Part shown: in pieces, positions 32,522 through 42,800 of the stretch
Position numbering within the stretch: the first letter of the stretch is position 1
Layout of the letters: every line of letters starts with the position of its first letter
Assembly (NCBI GenBank): GCA_045611765.1
Contig: JAZKXT010000004.1
Location: 62,001 to 126,000, forward strand
DNA from: UMGS1649 sp045611765
GTDB lineage: Bacteria; Bacillota; Clostridia; TANB77; CAG-465
Length of the DNA stretch: 64,000 nt
Reading direction: 5' to 3'
Translations under genes and position numbers: made by a program
The notes under the pieces: model-generated
The model's database searches: none
Told to the model about the DNA's origin: nothing
What the model saw: only the letters and a program-made list of their open reading frames with translations

Positions 32522-32549
32522 TTTACTTTTTATTTCTTTTTGATATAAT
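32522..32549 (+). promoter_or_regulatory. Sigma-A promoter of the PHP gene
   Basis: TTTACT at 32522-32527, 16 bases, TATAAT at 32544-32549. Confidence 0.55.
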
Positions 32550-32596
32550 AACAAAAAATGTATAAAAATCTTATCTTATTAGAAAGGATGGTTATT

Positions 32597-33472
32597 GTGG
32601 AAAATGGTTATATAGACTTACATGTACATAGTCTTTATTCTGACGGCAAACGTTCATTAAAATATATTGCAGATAAATCTATTGAAAATAACGTTGGCGT
32701 TATTGCCTTCACCGAGCACTATAACATGTCATCATTTGTTCCATTTAGAAAACTTGTTGGTAAACAAATAGAAGTGCTTCCCGCAATTGAAATGGGCTCA
32801 TCGCTAACTTTGTTTGGACTCAGTAAAAATCACGTATGTCACATTATTGCATATTTCCCTACAACACAAATTTGCTCTATATTAGATTATTACGAACTAA
32901 GTAGAGACAAGTGCGTTAAAAGAACTTTGGAAAGGCTTCGTGACGAAGGTATAAATCTTTCTTACCGTACTGTAGTAAAACATGCTCGAGATAAGGCTAG
33001 CGTTGGACGTTACGATATCGCCATTGCCTTATCCAAGCTTGGCCACGCCTCCACTCCCGCTAAAGCATACAGTAAATTTCTAGACTTAAATTCCCCTATA
33101 TACGTAGATAGAGAGAAAATGCAAGTAGATACTTTGATTAAAAGTATTTTAATGTGCAAAGGGTTGCCTGTTTTAGCGCATCCCAGAACATTAAGATTAA
33201 ACAATTCAGATATGCGCGAATTCATATTAAAGCTTCGAAGTTTTGGATTAGTTGGAATTGAAGTATATAATCCGCATCACAAACCAGAACACATTCAGTT
33301 TTTTGGAGATTTATGTGATGAATTCGGCCTTCTAAAAACAGTCGGTTCGGATTACCACGGACGTTCGAAAGATGAAATTGAGATTGGTCTTGGGATTGAT
33401 GAAAATCTAAAAATTGATGATTATTCAATTATTACAGCATTAAAGCAAAAGGAAAAACAATTATTTTACTAG
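32597..33472 (+). CDS. PHP-domain metal-dependent phosphoesterase
   Basis: Motif I is DLHVHSLYSDG (metal-binding His pair), then AFTEH, ending with LAHPRTLRL and GSDYHG, the four conserved PHP metal motifs. Relatives (YciV/TrpH) are 3',5'-nucleotide phosphatases or 5'-3' exonucleases; the substrate here is not clear. I prefer a GTG start at 32597 because GAAAGG lies nine bases upstream; an ATG three codons earlier overlaps that site. 291 residues is normal for the family. Confidence 0.85.
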   Translation: MENGYIDLHVHSLYSDGKRSLKYIADKSIENNVGVIAFTEHYNMSSFVPFRKLVGKQIEVLPAIEMGSSLTLFGLSKNHVCHIIAYFPTTQICSILDYYELSRDKCVKRTLERLRDEGINLSYRTVVKHARDKASVGRYDIAIALSKLGHASTPAKAYSKFLDLNSPIYVDREKMQVDTLIKSILMCKGLPVLAHPRTLRLNNSDMREFILKLRSFGLVGIEVYNPHHKPEHIQFFGDLCDEFGLLKTVGSDYHGRSKDEIEIGLGIDENLKIDDYSIITALKQKEKQLFY

Positions 33473-33491
33473 GGCAACATATTGTCCTAGT
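33468..33491 (+). terminator. Terminator of the PHP gene
   Basis: ACTAGGGCAA and TTGTCCTAGT (10 bp with one G-T, loop of 4) overlap the TAG stop; a long T-rich tract follows. Confidence 0.8.
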
Positions 33492-33529
33492 ATTTTTATT
33501 TTTAAAATTGAAAATTTAATTTTTATTTA

Positions 33530-33558
33530 CATATAAATTAAAATTTTACACATAATAT
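33530..33558 (+). promoter_or_regulatory. Possible sigma-E-type promoter of the coat pair
   Basis: CATATA at 33530-33535 and CATAATAT at 33551-33558 are 15 bases apart and loosely fit a mother-cell promoter. The match is weak. Confidence 0.3.
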
Positions 33559-33592
33559 CTTTGTATTTATATACATTTAAGGAGGAAAAAAT

Positions 33593-33775
33593 ATGGATAC
33601 ATTAAACCAAATGGAGCTTCAAGATATAAGGCATGCATGTGGTGCTAGTTCAAGCCTTTGCAAAAAACTTGAGTACTACAAAACAGTTGTTACAGACCAA
33701 AATGCATTAGACATTTTTAACAAAATTTGTAATTCTTGCGATGATTTAAAGCAAGATTTAACAAGTCATTTATAG
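33593..33775 (+). CDS. Small coat-associated protein, CotF-like partner (60 aa)
   Basis: A helical 60-residue protein (MDTLNQMELQDIRHACG at the start) with three Cys, directly upstream of a CotF-like protein and only nine bases from it. It resembles the first member of the small helical pairs found in clostridial spore-coat loci. AAGGAGG precedes the ATG. The coat role is inferred from its partner. Confidence 0.65.
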   Translation: MDTLNQMELQDIRHACGASSSLCKKLEYYKTVVTDQNALDIFNKICNSCDDLKQDLTSHL

Positions 33776-33784
33776 GAGGTTATT

Positions 33785-34033
33785 ATGGACGAAAAACAAG
33801 CAGTAGCTGATACTTTAGCTGGGATTAATGCCCTTATTAATATGCTAACATATAATGTTATGCAAAGTAACAATAAAGCTTTAAGAGATACCTTTGTTAC
33901 TTACAGAAATCAATTTGAAGACTTGCAATGGCAAATATATGTAATTGCTAGAGACAAAGGCTATTACATTCCAGCCGCACCAGCCGGAATGGCCGATATT
34001 GATGCTGTTAAAACAGCTGTGTCTGGAAGTTAA
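33785..34033 (+). CDS. CotF-like spore coat protein (82 aa)
   Basis: A helical ferritin-like half-bundle (LAGINALINMLTYNVMQ and FVTYRNQFEDLQWQIYVIA) followed by the typical CotF tail YYIPAAPAGMADID. CotF family proteins are inner or outer coat proteins of spores. The length is short compared with CotF of Bacillus (about 160), consistent with a split pair here. ATAGGAGG precedes the ATG, and a strong terminator follows. Confidence 0.75.
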   Translation: MDEKQAVADTLAGINALINMLTYNVMQSNNKALRDTFVTYRNQFEDLQWQIYVIARDKGYYIPAAPAGMADIDAVKTAVSGS

Positions 34034-34047
34034 TAATTCTTCCTTAT

Positions 34048-34072
34048 AGGGTACGTTTGTACCCTGTTTTTT
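34048..34072 (+). terminator. Terminator of the coat pair
   Basis: AGGGTAC-GTTT-GTACCCT followed by GTTTTTT. Confidence 0.85.
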
Positions 34073-34087
34073 ATTTATTTTAATTTA

Positions 34088-34729
34088 TTATTCATTCACT
34101 ACATATACTTTATATGCATTAATTCTTGCTGGATAAGATTCCATAATAGTTCCATCATAAAATATTTTTACTTTTTTCCCTACCCCATATGAATAATCTA
34201 TATAGTCATGTTTAAAACTAACTACTATTCTATCTGATGATTTTGCTTCACTTTCATTAGCATCTGGGCACACTATAATATATGTTGTACTCTCTTCTAT
34301 TACAGTTCCAATAAAGCTTTTAGTGTTAGTATCGTATTTTTTCTGAGTAATATATCTTATTTCCCATGCATCCAAATCTTTTAAAGTTATTCTACCTCTT
34401 GCTAAAGCTAATATAATATTTTCTTGTTCACCATTTACATATTTAACAATTATATCTTGGCTTTTAATACAATTGAAATAGTATTCGTTATTATCATCTT
34501 CATATATTTTTTCTAATGCCTGCGCACAAGTATAATTATCCTCTTTAGTTCTATCTTCAACTTCCAGTATCTGATAACCATTTTCAGGTGGAGCATAGTC
34601 ATAACCCCAAGTACTAAATATTACTTTTTTGTTATTCTTCATCATGTACGTATCTATAGCATACATTGCGTATACCATTATTACAATGGCTATTAATATT
34701 CCTACTACTATGTTTACTTTCTTTTTCAT
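34088..34729 (-). CDS. Membrane-anchored YobA-like (DUF3221-type) protein
   Basis: An N-terminal signal anchor (IVVGILIAIVIMVYAMYAID) is followed by about 185 residues outside the membrane. The C-terminal 80 residues (FIGTVIEESTTYIIV, then GKKVKIFYDGTIMESYPARI) have the beta-strand pattern and the YDG.I.ESYPA.I motif of the YobA/DUF3221 group. The function is unknown. Three Cys are present, two of them in the middle (YTCAQAL, NCIKSQD) and able to form a disulfide. The ATG at 34729 sits six bases after GGTGAG. Confidence 0.7.
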   Translation of the reverse strand: MKKKVNIVVGILIAIVIMVYAMYAIDTYMMKNNKKVIFSTWGYDYAPPENGYQILEVEDRTKEDNYTCAQALEKIYEDDNNEYYFNCIKSQDIIVKYVNGEQENIILALARGRITLKDLDAWEIRYITQKKYDTNTKSFIGTVIEESTTYIIVCPDANESEAKSSDRIVVSFKHDYIDYSYGVGKKVKIFYDGTIMESYPARINAYKVYVVNE

Positions 34730-34829
34730 TTGCACTCACCCCTCCTTAATACATTTACAATATATCACAAAGGAATGCAGCTTTCAATATTTTTTAGGCC
34801 ATAAAATCACCTGGACAGTGGCCAAAAAT

Positions 34830-34860
34830 AGCGCTTATCTATTTTATACAGATAAGCACT
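34830..34860 (-). terminator. Terminator of the acyl-ligase pair
   Basis: AGCGCTTATCT and AGATAAGCACT (11 bp with one G-U in RNA), followed on minus by ATTTTT, 11 bases after the stop. Confidence 0.8.
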
Positions 34861-34871
34861 CTTGCTATTTA

Positions 34872-36599
34872 TTATTTTTTTAACTCTTCGTGTCTTTTAA
34901 TCTTCATTGTTGTTGTTTTAACAAAATCTTCTTTTTTAATCTCTAAATCCTTAATCCATTTAAAGCTTGAAAGCTTTTTATTTACTTCTTTTATTTCTGA
35001 CCAAATTAAAGCATGCATTTCTTCATCTGAAGGTAAATCATTACCATACTTTTCTTTAAGATATGCTTCATCTAATGTAACTTTTACGGCTATAATTTGC
35101 TCCTTTTCGTCTCTTGGATCTTGAGTTGCATATACCATTGATTCATTTACATATGGTATTTTATTTACTAGTGTTTCTATTTCTTCAGGATAAACGTTCT
35201 TTCCATTACCAGTTATTATTAAGTTTTTGCATCTTCCAGTAAGATACAGATGACCATCTTTATCCATATATCCCAAATCACCTGAGTGGAACCATCCGTC
35301 TGTTATAGATTTGGCTGTTTCTTCTTCGTTTTCATAATATCCACCAGTTACATTTGTTCCTTTAATCCAAACTTCACCAATACCTTCTTCATTTGGTTCG
35401 TGGATTTTAACTGTACAACATTTACCTGGTTTACCTACAGAACCAAATCTTCTATCTGTATCTGGAACTATTGTAGCAAGTGGTGATGTTTCTGTAAGAC
35501 CATAACCTTGTAAGAAGATTATTCCAAAGCCTTCTATTTTATTACCAATTTCAGGGTCTATTGGAGCTGCTGCTGAAACTATAAGTCTAATTTTTCCACC
35601 CAATCCATCTAATACAGATTTAAATACTTTTCGTTTTAATTTGAATCCAGGTTTACCTAATGCATTTGTTATTTTTATCATAGAGTTTACTAGTTTAGTT
35701 TTTCCTTGCTTCTCTATAGTGCCTAAAACCTTCTTCATTAGGTTTTCTATTAGTGCAGGCACTCCTAACATAACTGTAGGCTGAACGGCCTTTAAATCGC
35801 TTGCTATACTCTTTAAACCACCAGCATATCCTATAGATATTCCACAATATATTGGAATCATCATACCAACAGTTGATTCATATGAATGATGCAGTGGTAG
35901 TACTGAGAAAAATCTGTCATCATTGTAAAGTGATACTTCGCTAATTGCCGCTTCTATATTTTCAATTATATTTTTATTTGTAAGCATGACACCTTTTGAC
36001 TCAGCTGTTGTACCAGATGTAAATAGAAGTATCTTAAATTCTTCCGGGTCTATTGGAACTTCCATAAGAATTTTTTCATCGTACTCACTTCCTATTTTCA
36101 ACACTTCATCAAACGTATAGTCGTTTTTACCTTTGAATGTGTTTTCTAATTGGTTCTCCTCTGAATAAAGCTCTATATAATACTTTAAGTCAGGCACTTC
36201 ATTTCTTATGCTATTTATTAAATCTCTTTTTCTATTTGAGAAAAATATTGCTTTAGCTTTTGAACGTCTAACAAGGTTAGCTATCTCACTTGCTGGCAAC
36301 TCTTTATCTAGAGGTACAACAACTCCTGTTCCACAAACAACAGAATAGTATGAAACAGCCCATTCATAACTGTTTTCACCAATTATGGCGATTCTTTCGC
36401 CTTTAAGTCCAAACTTCTCTATCAAAGCCGCACCCACATTTGTTACATCACGCCTAAACTCTTTATATGTTATCTCTCTAAATTCTTTTTTGCCAGGTCT
36501 TTTTTCTAAAAAACCAACTTTATTTGGCACCTCTTTTGTTGTTATATCAAAAGAATCTCTTATTAATTTTAAATTTTTAAGAATTACTCTTTCTCCCAT
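34872..36599 (-). CDS. AMP-dependent acyl-CoA synthetase/ligase (second of a tandem pair)
   Basis: An adenylate-forming enzyme of 575 residues: ILLFTSGTTAESKGVML (A3 P-loop), QGYGLTETSP (A5), GWFHSGDLGYMDKDGHLYLTGRC (A7/A8) and a C-terminal KTTTMKIKRHE with the catalytic Lys region. Long-chain fatty acid CoA ligases of this layout activate fatty acids. The substrate cannot be read from sequence. It begins five bases after its upstream paralogue and is clearly related to it over the full length. Confidence 0.85.
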   Translation of the reverse strand: MGERVILKNLKLIRDSFDITTKEVPNKVGFLEKRPGKKEFREITYKEFRRDVTNVGAALIEKFGLKGERIAIIGENSYEWAVSYYSVVCGTGVVVPLDKELPASEIANLVRRSKAKAIFFSNRKRDLINSIRNEVPDLKYYIELYSEENQLENTFKGKNDYTFDEVLKIGSEYDEKILMEVPIDPEEFKILLFTSGTTAESKGVMLTNKNIIENIEAAISEVSLYNDDRFFSVLPLHHSYESTVGMMIPIYCGISIGYAGGLKSIASDLKAVQPTVMLGVPALIENLMKKVLGTIEKQGKTKLVNSMIKITNALGKPGFKLKRKVFKSVLDGLGGKIRLIVSAAAPIDPEIGNKIEGFGIIFLQGYGLTETSPLATIVPDTDRRFGSVGKPGKCCTVKIHEPNEEGIGEVWIKGTNVTGGYYENEEETAKSITDGWFHSGDLGYMDKDGHLYLTGRCKNLIITGNGKNVYPEEIETLVNKIPYVNESMVYATQDPRDEKEQIIAVKVTLDEAYLKEKYGNDLPSDEEMHALIWSEIKEVNKKLSSFKWIKDLEIKKEDFVKTTTMKIKRHEELKK

Positions 36600-36604
36600 T
36601 ATAA

Positions 36605-38308
36605 TTACTCTCCCTTTTTATTGCTGTCTAGGAATCTTTTTATCTTCATAGTGGTAGTCTTTGCAAAGTCTGTAGTTCTAATTTTTAGATTCTTAACAGC
36701 TTTATATGATACCATTTTTTTATTTAATCCTTTTATTTTCTCCCATATGATTTCTTTAAGTTTAGCAATATCCGGAACGTTTTTGCCGTATTGTTCTTTC
36801 AAATACTCTTCATCTAAAGTTACAACAGCCGAAAGCACTGTGTCGTCTTTTGTCTCTTCTCCAAACACAAGACATTCTTTTATTTCAGGGAATTTGTTTA
36901 TTTCATCTTCAATTTCCTCTGGGAATATATTTTTACCATTTGGAGTAACTATAACAGACTTGCATCTTCCTGTTATAATTAGGTTGCCTTTTTCATCTAA
37001 ACGGCCTAAGTCTCCTGTATGGAACCAACCATCAACTAAAACTTCACTAGTTGCAACTTCATCCTCGAAGTAACCAAGCATTACATTATTACCACGAACT
37101 AGTATTTCTCCTATACCTTTTTCGTCTGTGTTGTCCAGTTTTATTTCACAGTTTGAAGCAAATCCAACTGTACCTGCAACTCTATTTTTTTCAGGCGTTC
37201 CTGCAACAACTGGTGCTGTCTCGCTTAATCCATAACCTTGCAATACATTAATTCCAAAAGCCTCAAAATTTGTTACAAGCTCTTTTGGAACTGGCGCTGC
37301 AGATACAAGCACTGTTCTAAGTCTTCCACCCAAAGCTGAATGTATTTGCTTAAATACTACTTTCTTTAATTTGTATCCGACTGCTCCCAAACCGTCTGTA
37401 AGTTTAGTCATTTTATTAACTAATTCTTCTTTTCCTTGTGCTCGTATAGTTTTACTAATTTTATTATACATATGCTCTAAAAGAAGAGGTACTCCAACTA
37501 TTATACTTGGCTTTGTTTCTTGTAATTCTTGAGAAACATACTTAAGCCCTGTACATATTGCAACAGACGCTCCATTAACTAATGGATACATGCTTCCTAC
37601 AATACTTTCATATATATGATGCATTGGAAGCACAGAGAAAAATCTATCTTTAGGATATACTTTTAGTAGTCCTGGTGCCCCCTCAAGAACGGATATGACA
37701 TTCTTGTGAGATAGCATAACACCTTTAGACTGCGCTGTTGTTCCTGATGTAAAAAGTAGTATTTTGAAATCATTTTCAGAATACTCATAATCCATATATG
37801 AAGTATCTCCTTCAGCTATATACTTTCTGCCTTCCTCTATTACCTGATTAAATGATAAAGACTGTTCATCGCTTTGTTCTTTGTCCATATTAATAAATAT
37901 AATGTCTTTGCTTACTTTTTTCTTAATTTCAAATATAACATCTTCTTTTTTAGAAGAATAAATTATACAACCTGCTTTTGACCTATTAAGTAAGTTTTCA
38001 ATTTCGTTTGCTGGAAGTTCTTTATCTAGTGGCACAACAATACCCACACCAGTTGTTGATGCTAAATATGACACATACCACTTATAGCTGTTTTCACCTA
38101 TAACAGCCACTCTTTTCCCCTGCAACTTATACTTTTTAACTAATGTTGTTGCAAGTGCCATTGTATCTTCTTTAAGCTTTTCATAAGTTATTTCTTCAAA
38201 CTTTTTAGTTACTTTATTTTTTTCTAAAAAAGCTATATTTGAAGAATACTGTTCACATTTTTTGACAATAATGTCTTTTAATGTTTTAAGTTCTCCTACT
38301 TTTAGCAT
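36605..38308 (-). CDS. AMP-dependent acyl-CoA synthetase/ligase (first of a tandem pair)
   Basis: 567 residues with LLFTSGTTAQSKGVML, LQGYGLSETAPV, GWFHTGDLGRLDEKGNLIITG and FAKTTTMKIKRFL: the full AMP-binding enzyme motif set. It shares order, spacing and C-terminal sequence with the downstream gene, so a local duplication is evident. I start at the ATG 38308, five bases after GGAGG. ytvI lies upstream on the same strand but is separated by a terminator. Confidence 0.85.
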   Translation of the reverse strand: MLKVGELKTLKDIIVKKCEQYSSNIAFLEKNKVTKKFEEITYEKLKEDTMALATTLVKKYKLQGKRVAVIGENSYKWYVSYLASTTGVGIVVPLDKELPANEIENLLNRSKAGCIIYSSKKEDVIFEIKKKVSKDIIFINMDKEQSDEQSLSFNQVIEEGRKYIAEGDTSYMDYEYSENDFKILLFTSGTTAQSKGVMLSHKNVISVLEGAPGLLKVYPKDRFFSVLPMHHIYESIVGSMYPLVNGASVAICTGLKYVSQELQETKPSIIVGVPLLLEHMYNKISKTIRAQGKEELVNKMTKLTDGLGAVGYKLKKVVFKQIHSALGGRLRTVLVSAAPVPKELVTNFEAFGINVLQGYGLSETAPVVAGTPEKNRVAGTVGFASNCEIKLDNTDEKGIGEILVRGNNVMLGYFEDEVATSEVLVDGWFHTGDLGRLDEKGNLIITGRCKSVIVTPNGKNIFPEEIEDEINKFPEIKECLVFGEETKDDTVLSAVVTLDEEYLKEQYGKNVPDIAKLKEIIWEKIKGLNKKMVSYKAVKNLKIRTTDFAKTTTMKIKRFLDSNKKGE

Positions 38309-38419
38309 ATTAACCTCCATATAATTGTTACCTGGTAATAATTATATTATAATATTGAGTATTTGTCAAATAAATTATAATTATTTATAATTTATATTAT
38401 TTGTAGTAAATATATAAAA

Positions 38420-38451
38420 TAGACAAAAGAACACGATGTTTCTTTTGTCTA
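38420..38451 (-). terminator. Terminator of the ytvI-like gene
   Basis: TAGACAAAAGAA and TTCTTTTGTCTA, a perfect 12-bp stem with loop of 8, followed on minus by TTTT. Confidence 0.8.
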
Positions 38452-38467
38452 CCTAATACTTAATATT

Positions 38468-39577
38468 TTATTCCTCCGATACTTTTTTCACATTTTTCTT
38501 CTTATCTTTTCTATATACAAAAAGACTTTTAAAGTATCCCGCTTGAAACATTGTTTCAAATACGTTTTTAAATATTACCATTACTACCGGACCTACGATT
38601 AATCCAAATAATCCAAATATTTTTAATCCTATATACATCGCAACCAATGTTATAAATGGATGTACTCCAATATTTTGACTTACTACTCTTGGTTCAAGAA
38701 GTTGTCTTACTACTGTTATTACTAAATATACCACAAGTATAGATATTCCAAATCCAATGTTTCCTGTTATTGCAGAATATACTGCCCAAGGAAGAAGGAT
38801 TGTTCCTGTTCCGAGGATTGGTAGTGCATCAACTACCGCTACTATTAGCGCTAAAGTCAATGGGTATGGTTGTTTTAATATTATAAACGCAATTAGTAAT
38901 TCTACGAATGTTATACATATCATAATACACATTGCCTTTAAGTAACTACCAAGCGATTTTAAACTTTTAACAACTACGTTAGATATTTTATTTACAAGTT
39001 CATTTGGAAACAAGTCTGTTAAATATCTTGTTATTGTCCTTCTATCTGTTACTAAGAATAACGTTGCTAAGAATGTTATTATTACATATATAATAATATT
39101 AGGAACAAGCATTATAAAATCTATTACACTATTTACTAATGTTGTTGCAAGATCCGTAACTTTACTAAGCAGTTTTAATCCTAAGTCATATATTGATTTA
39201 GACATTGTCTCTGGAACGTTGTTCATAAAATCTTCTATGCTTCTATATATTGCATTATATTCAATTTTAGATTCTTCATATAATGTGGGTATTCTACCAC
39301 TTATTTCTACAGCCTCACTAACAAGTGCTGTAATAACTAGTGCAAAAACACATCCAATTAACAAATAAACTAAAATAACTAATATGGTTCCTACTAATTT
39401 TCTAGGCCATTTGAACTTAACTATAAAAAAATTAACTAATCTTTCTACCGCCGAAGCAATCAGTATTCCTATTAAGAACGGCCAAAAATATATTCCTAGT
39501 CCTATAGCAAGTAGCACTGTAGCACATACTGCTAAGAACCCTAAAAGCTTTAATCCTGTCTTTTTATAATCTATCAT
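38468..39577 (-). CDS. ytvI: AI-2E transporter-family membrane protein, YtvI-like
   Basis: About eight membrane helices in 369 residues with the family pattern: N-terminal double helix, a central soluble part (residues 85-150), DALPILGTGTILLPWA near residue 240, QLLEPRVVSQNIGVHP near 290, and GLIVGPVVMVIFKN near 335. In sporulating Firmicutes the YtvI branch is made in the mother cell. The transported substrate is not known. A basic C-terminus (RKDKKKNVKKVSEE) faces the cytoplasm. AGAGGTGA precedes the ATG. Confidence 0.75.
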   Translation of the reverse strand: MIDYKKTGLKLLGFLAVCATVLLAIGLGIYFWPFLIGILIASAVERLVNFFIVKFKWPRKLVGTILVILVYLLIGCVFALVITALVSEAVEISGRIPTLYEESKIEYNAIYRSIEDFMNNVPETMSKSIYDLGLKLLSKVTDLATTLVNSVIDFIMLVPNIIIYVIITFLATLFLVTDRRTITRYLTDLFPNELVNKISNVVVKSLKSLGSYLKAMCIMICITFVELLIAFIILKQPYPLTLALIVAVVDALPILGTGTILLPWAVYSAITGNIGFGISILVVYLVITVVRQLLEPRVVSQNIGVHPFITLVAMYIGLKIFGLFGLIVGPVVMVIFKNVFETMFQAGYFKSLFVYRKDKKKNVKKVSEE

Positions 39578-39761
39578 ATGTTCACCTCTAAATTATTATA
39601 TATTTAATAACATGAATTGTCAAATGTATCTCCTTTTTTTGACAATTTATGTTATAAGAAACATTACTTCTATTCACTCCTATCGTCAAAATTTACTATT
39701 AATTTTTTATACCATGATATTTTACCCACTATATTTATGTGATAAGTATATTCTACAAACT

Positions 39762-39791
39762 AATAGAGGTAACCTTATTGTTACCTCTATT
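39762..39791 (-). terminator. Terminator at the end of the Tad-like locus
   Basis: AATAGAGGTAAC and GTTACCTCTATT, a perfect 12-bp stem with loop of 6, 13 bases after the stop of the giant gene. Confidence 0.85.
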
Positions 39792-39804
39792 CTTAACATA
39801 TTTA

Positions 39805-42800
39805 TTAGTCAAAATCTGTTGCAGCTCTTGAGTCTAAGTCATATAACATTACTGTTCCTTTTACTTCATTGTATACTGTATCTGATGTTATATTCCATAC
39901 GCCGCCTTCAAGTCTTAATGAAACATCGTTATTCGATGTTACAGCTTTTCCATAATTCGAATAACCCATAAATCCTTCATAATCCCATTGACTTGTGTTT
40001 GCCTTTCCAGCTTGAGTATCTTTAGAATAAGATAAGTCTATTCCATTTGAGCTAGCTATTATATCAAAGACCACTCCTATGTAACCATTTGTTAATGGTT
40101 TATTTATATCATAGTTGCCATTCTTATCTACTTTTACCGCAATTGTTGAGTTAGGTAGTTTATATTCTCCATAATATGTTATTACAGAATCGTTTGCATT
40201 TGGAGTCGCCATTTTATACGTTAACTCTATCGTTCTTAAGTGACCTATATTTATAGATGATTTAGAAAAATGATCTGTTACTTCATCTTGTATATATCTA
40301 TATCCATCATTTGGTGTAAAGTTTATATTATAACCTCCACCATCATTGTCTATTCTTACATACTTGCCATTGCTTGCTTTATAGAATAAATATATTCCTT
40401 CACTCTTATTAGAACTATCATATTCTTTCAAATATGTTTTTCCGTCTTTTGAAATATAGTAAAATCTTGTGTTTATCGTTACTTGCTTTTCATTATTTGC
40501 TGAATCACCTTTATAATATGATCCAGTAACGTTCATATCAAAACTAAATCTATATCCCATCTTAGGAGCATTTATGTATGTATTATCCGTATTTTTATAT
40601 GGTCCTATAGGAAGTGTTCTAAGAGGATTTCTTCCGATTTCAGTAAGTGTCCTTGGTACTATTTCATTAGTTTGAGTTGATTCCTTCTTCCATTTTGTAA
40701 TACCAGAATAATATACTGTCCCATTATGAACGTTTACTTTACTAGACGTATTAGTTCTAAATACACTCTTCCAGTTTACATCTTTTACATCTGTCACTTT
40801 AAATCCATATATCCTATTTAATATTAATATTTTATTTTGGTTTTGTTCTGCAAAATAACTTGGATGTTCACAGATGTTCTCTACATCTTCTTTCATCTCA
40901 TTGGCAAGTTCTTCTATCGCTTTATATCGTGTTGATTCACTTAACATTAATGATGTTGAATTATATGCCGTTGCTCTTACATGATATTGAACCTCTCCTT
41001 CAGAAAGCGGAGATACATCTAGCTCATCCACTGCCCCGTATGCCTGCGCTGTAACTTTACCTATGCCACTTGCATTTCGCTTCACTCTTATCCACGTTCC
41101 AGCTATTACTTTTCCACCACCATTATATACTCTATCATTTATAAATACCTTGTGTACATCAAAATCAAATTTGATATAATATGGAGAACTATAAGATGAT
41201 GTTGCTCCATAGTCAGTTGTATCATTTAATCCATAAACATTATTCTTTGTCACATCACCAAATGTTAGTGTTTTTGACATGTTGTTAATTGTTATTGTAA
41301 ATGGAACATTTGATTGAACTAGCCCGTTTCCTTCATTTTTTGTAGATTGGTCAACTATATTATTTGAAGTAGTTTCGAATGCAGAATTTACCGTTATTGG
41401 TGTATATATATTTATAGGATCAACATATTCATATCTAGGATTATCCACAGTAGGCTCATTATTTATTTGATATTTCTGTATTAAATTAGTGTGAGTCCTA
41501 TAAAAACTTGAATCCTTATACTCATCAGATATAGATGGATAATATACTGTATCTTTAATTCCCGTAATATCCGAATAACCAATTCCCATTAAATCTTTTA
41601 AAGTATATTTTACTTCTCCTGCTAAAACTCTAACTCCATTTAATATATTATAGTGAATATGTCCTCTGGCCTCTACATAGTCTTGCTCACCTATTCCCGT
41701 CTCATAATATTCTTTAGGTATTTTAATAGGGGTTGTTTTTACTTCTATTTTTCCTTCAGGATTATCTATATCTGTTAATAATTCTGCTATTTTATATGTT
41801 TTCTCAACTTTATTGTTAGGCTGAGCACTATTTAAAAGTATATCATCGACTTGAACATCCATGTTTTGTACTCTCAATTTAAATGTTATATCATAGGTCG
41901 AAGCCACATCGGCATTGTTATCTGTTTCTGATTGACCATACATAAACATATACTCATCATAACGTACCTTGCCTGTTGGATAATTCTCAATCATCCACTC
42001 CCATTCTTCATTCCACTCCGAATATTGTGTAAGCGCCTCCCCTACTTCTTCGTTAAGAACAATATACTTAGCAATATTCACAAGGAAAGAAAGTTCTTTA
42101 TCTATCTCTTTTTCTATATTTCCCAATGCAGTATCTATGTTTTTCATTTGGGAATATATAGCTGTAATCTGGGCATTTCTCTTCGAAACATAGTCATCAG
42201 TAGTTCCTGCACAGTAGCCTTGCCATGCGTAAATTAAATTGTCGTCATCCCAACATTTAGCTCCTTCGTGGCTATTAGCTGCATTAACTTCGTTTGTTAA
42301 CTTAGTTTTATAATTTAATATTGAACCTTCTTTACTCCAACTGTATATAACTCTACTATAACCATTAAGCGCCACTGCAACAGACTCCAATGAAAATTCT
42401 ATACTCTTTGTTACACCATCAGGTTTAATAACTAGTTTGCTACCAGTAGAGTTATAATACGTTTTTATTGGATTATCGTATCCACCTAATTTATCGGCGC
42501 CTTTCATAAATGAAATATAACTATTTGTCTTATTAACAAGATATTGAGCTGTATCACGCGCTTCCTTCCACGTTGTATATGATGTTCCTATATTCAAACT
42601 GTCATAACACTGACCAACATAAATATTCAGTCCACCAGCAAACCATTTCTTCTCACATTTCAAATTTTTAAATGAGTCTGTAATATTATCATTTAACAAT
42701 TTTCTAGTGTCACTAACTGCATTTTTTAATTCTGTTAATTTTTCTTTTATCTCAGCTTCATTGGCTAGTGCTTCTTCCCAAGAAATTTTAGTACTAATTT

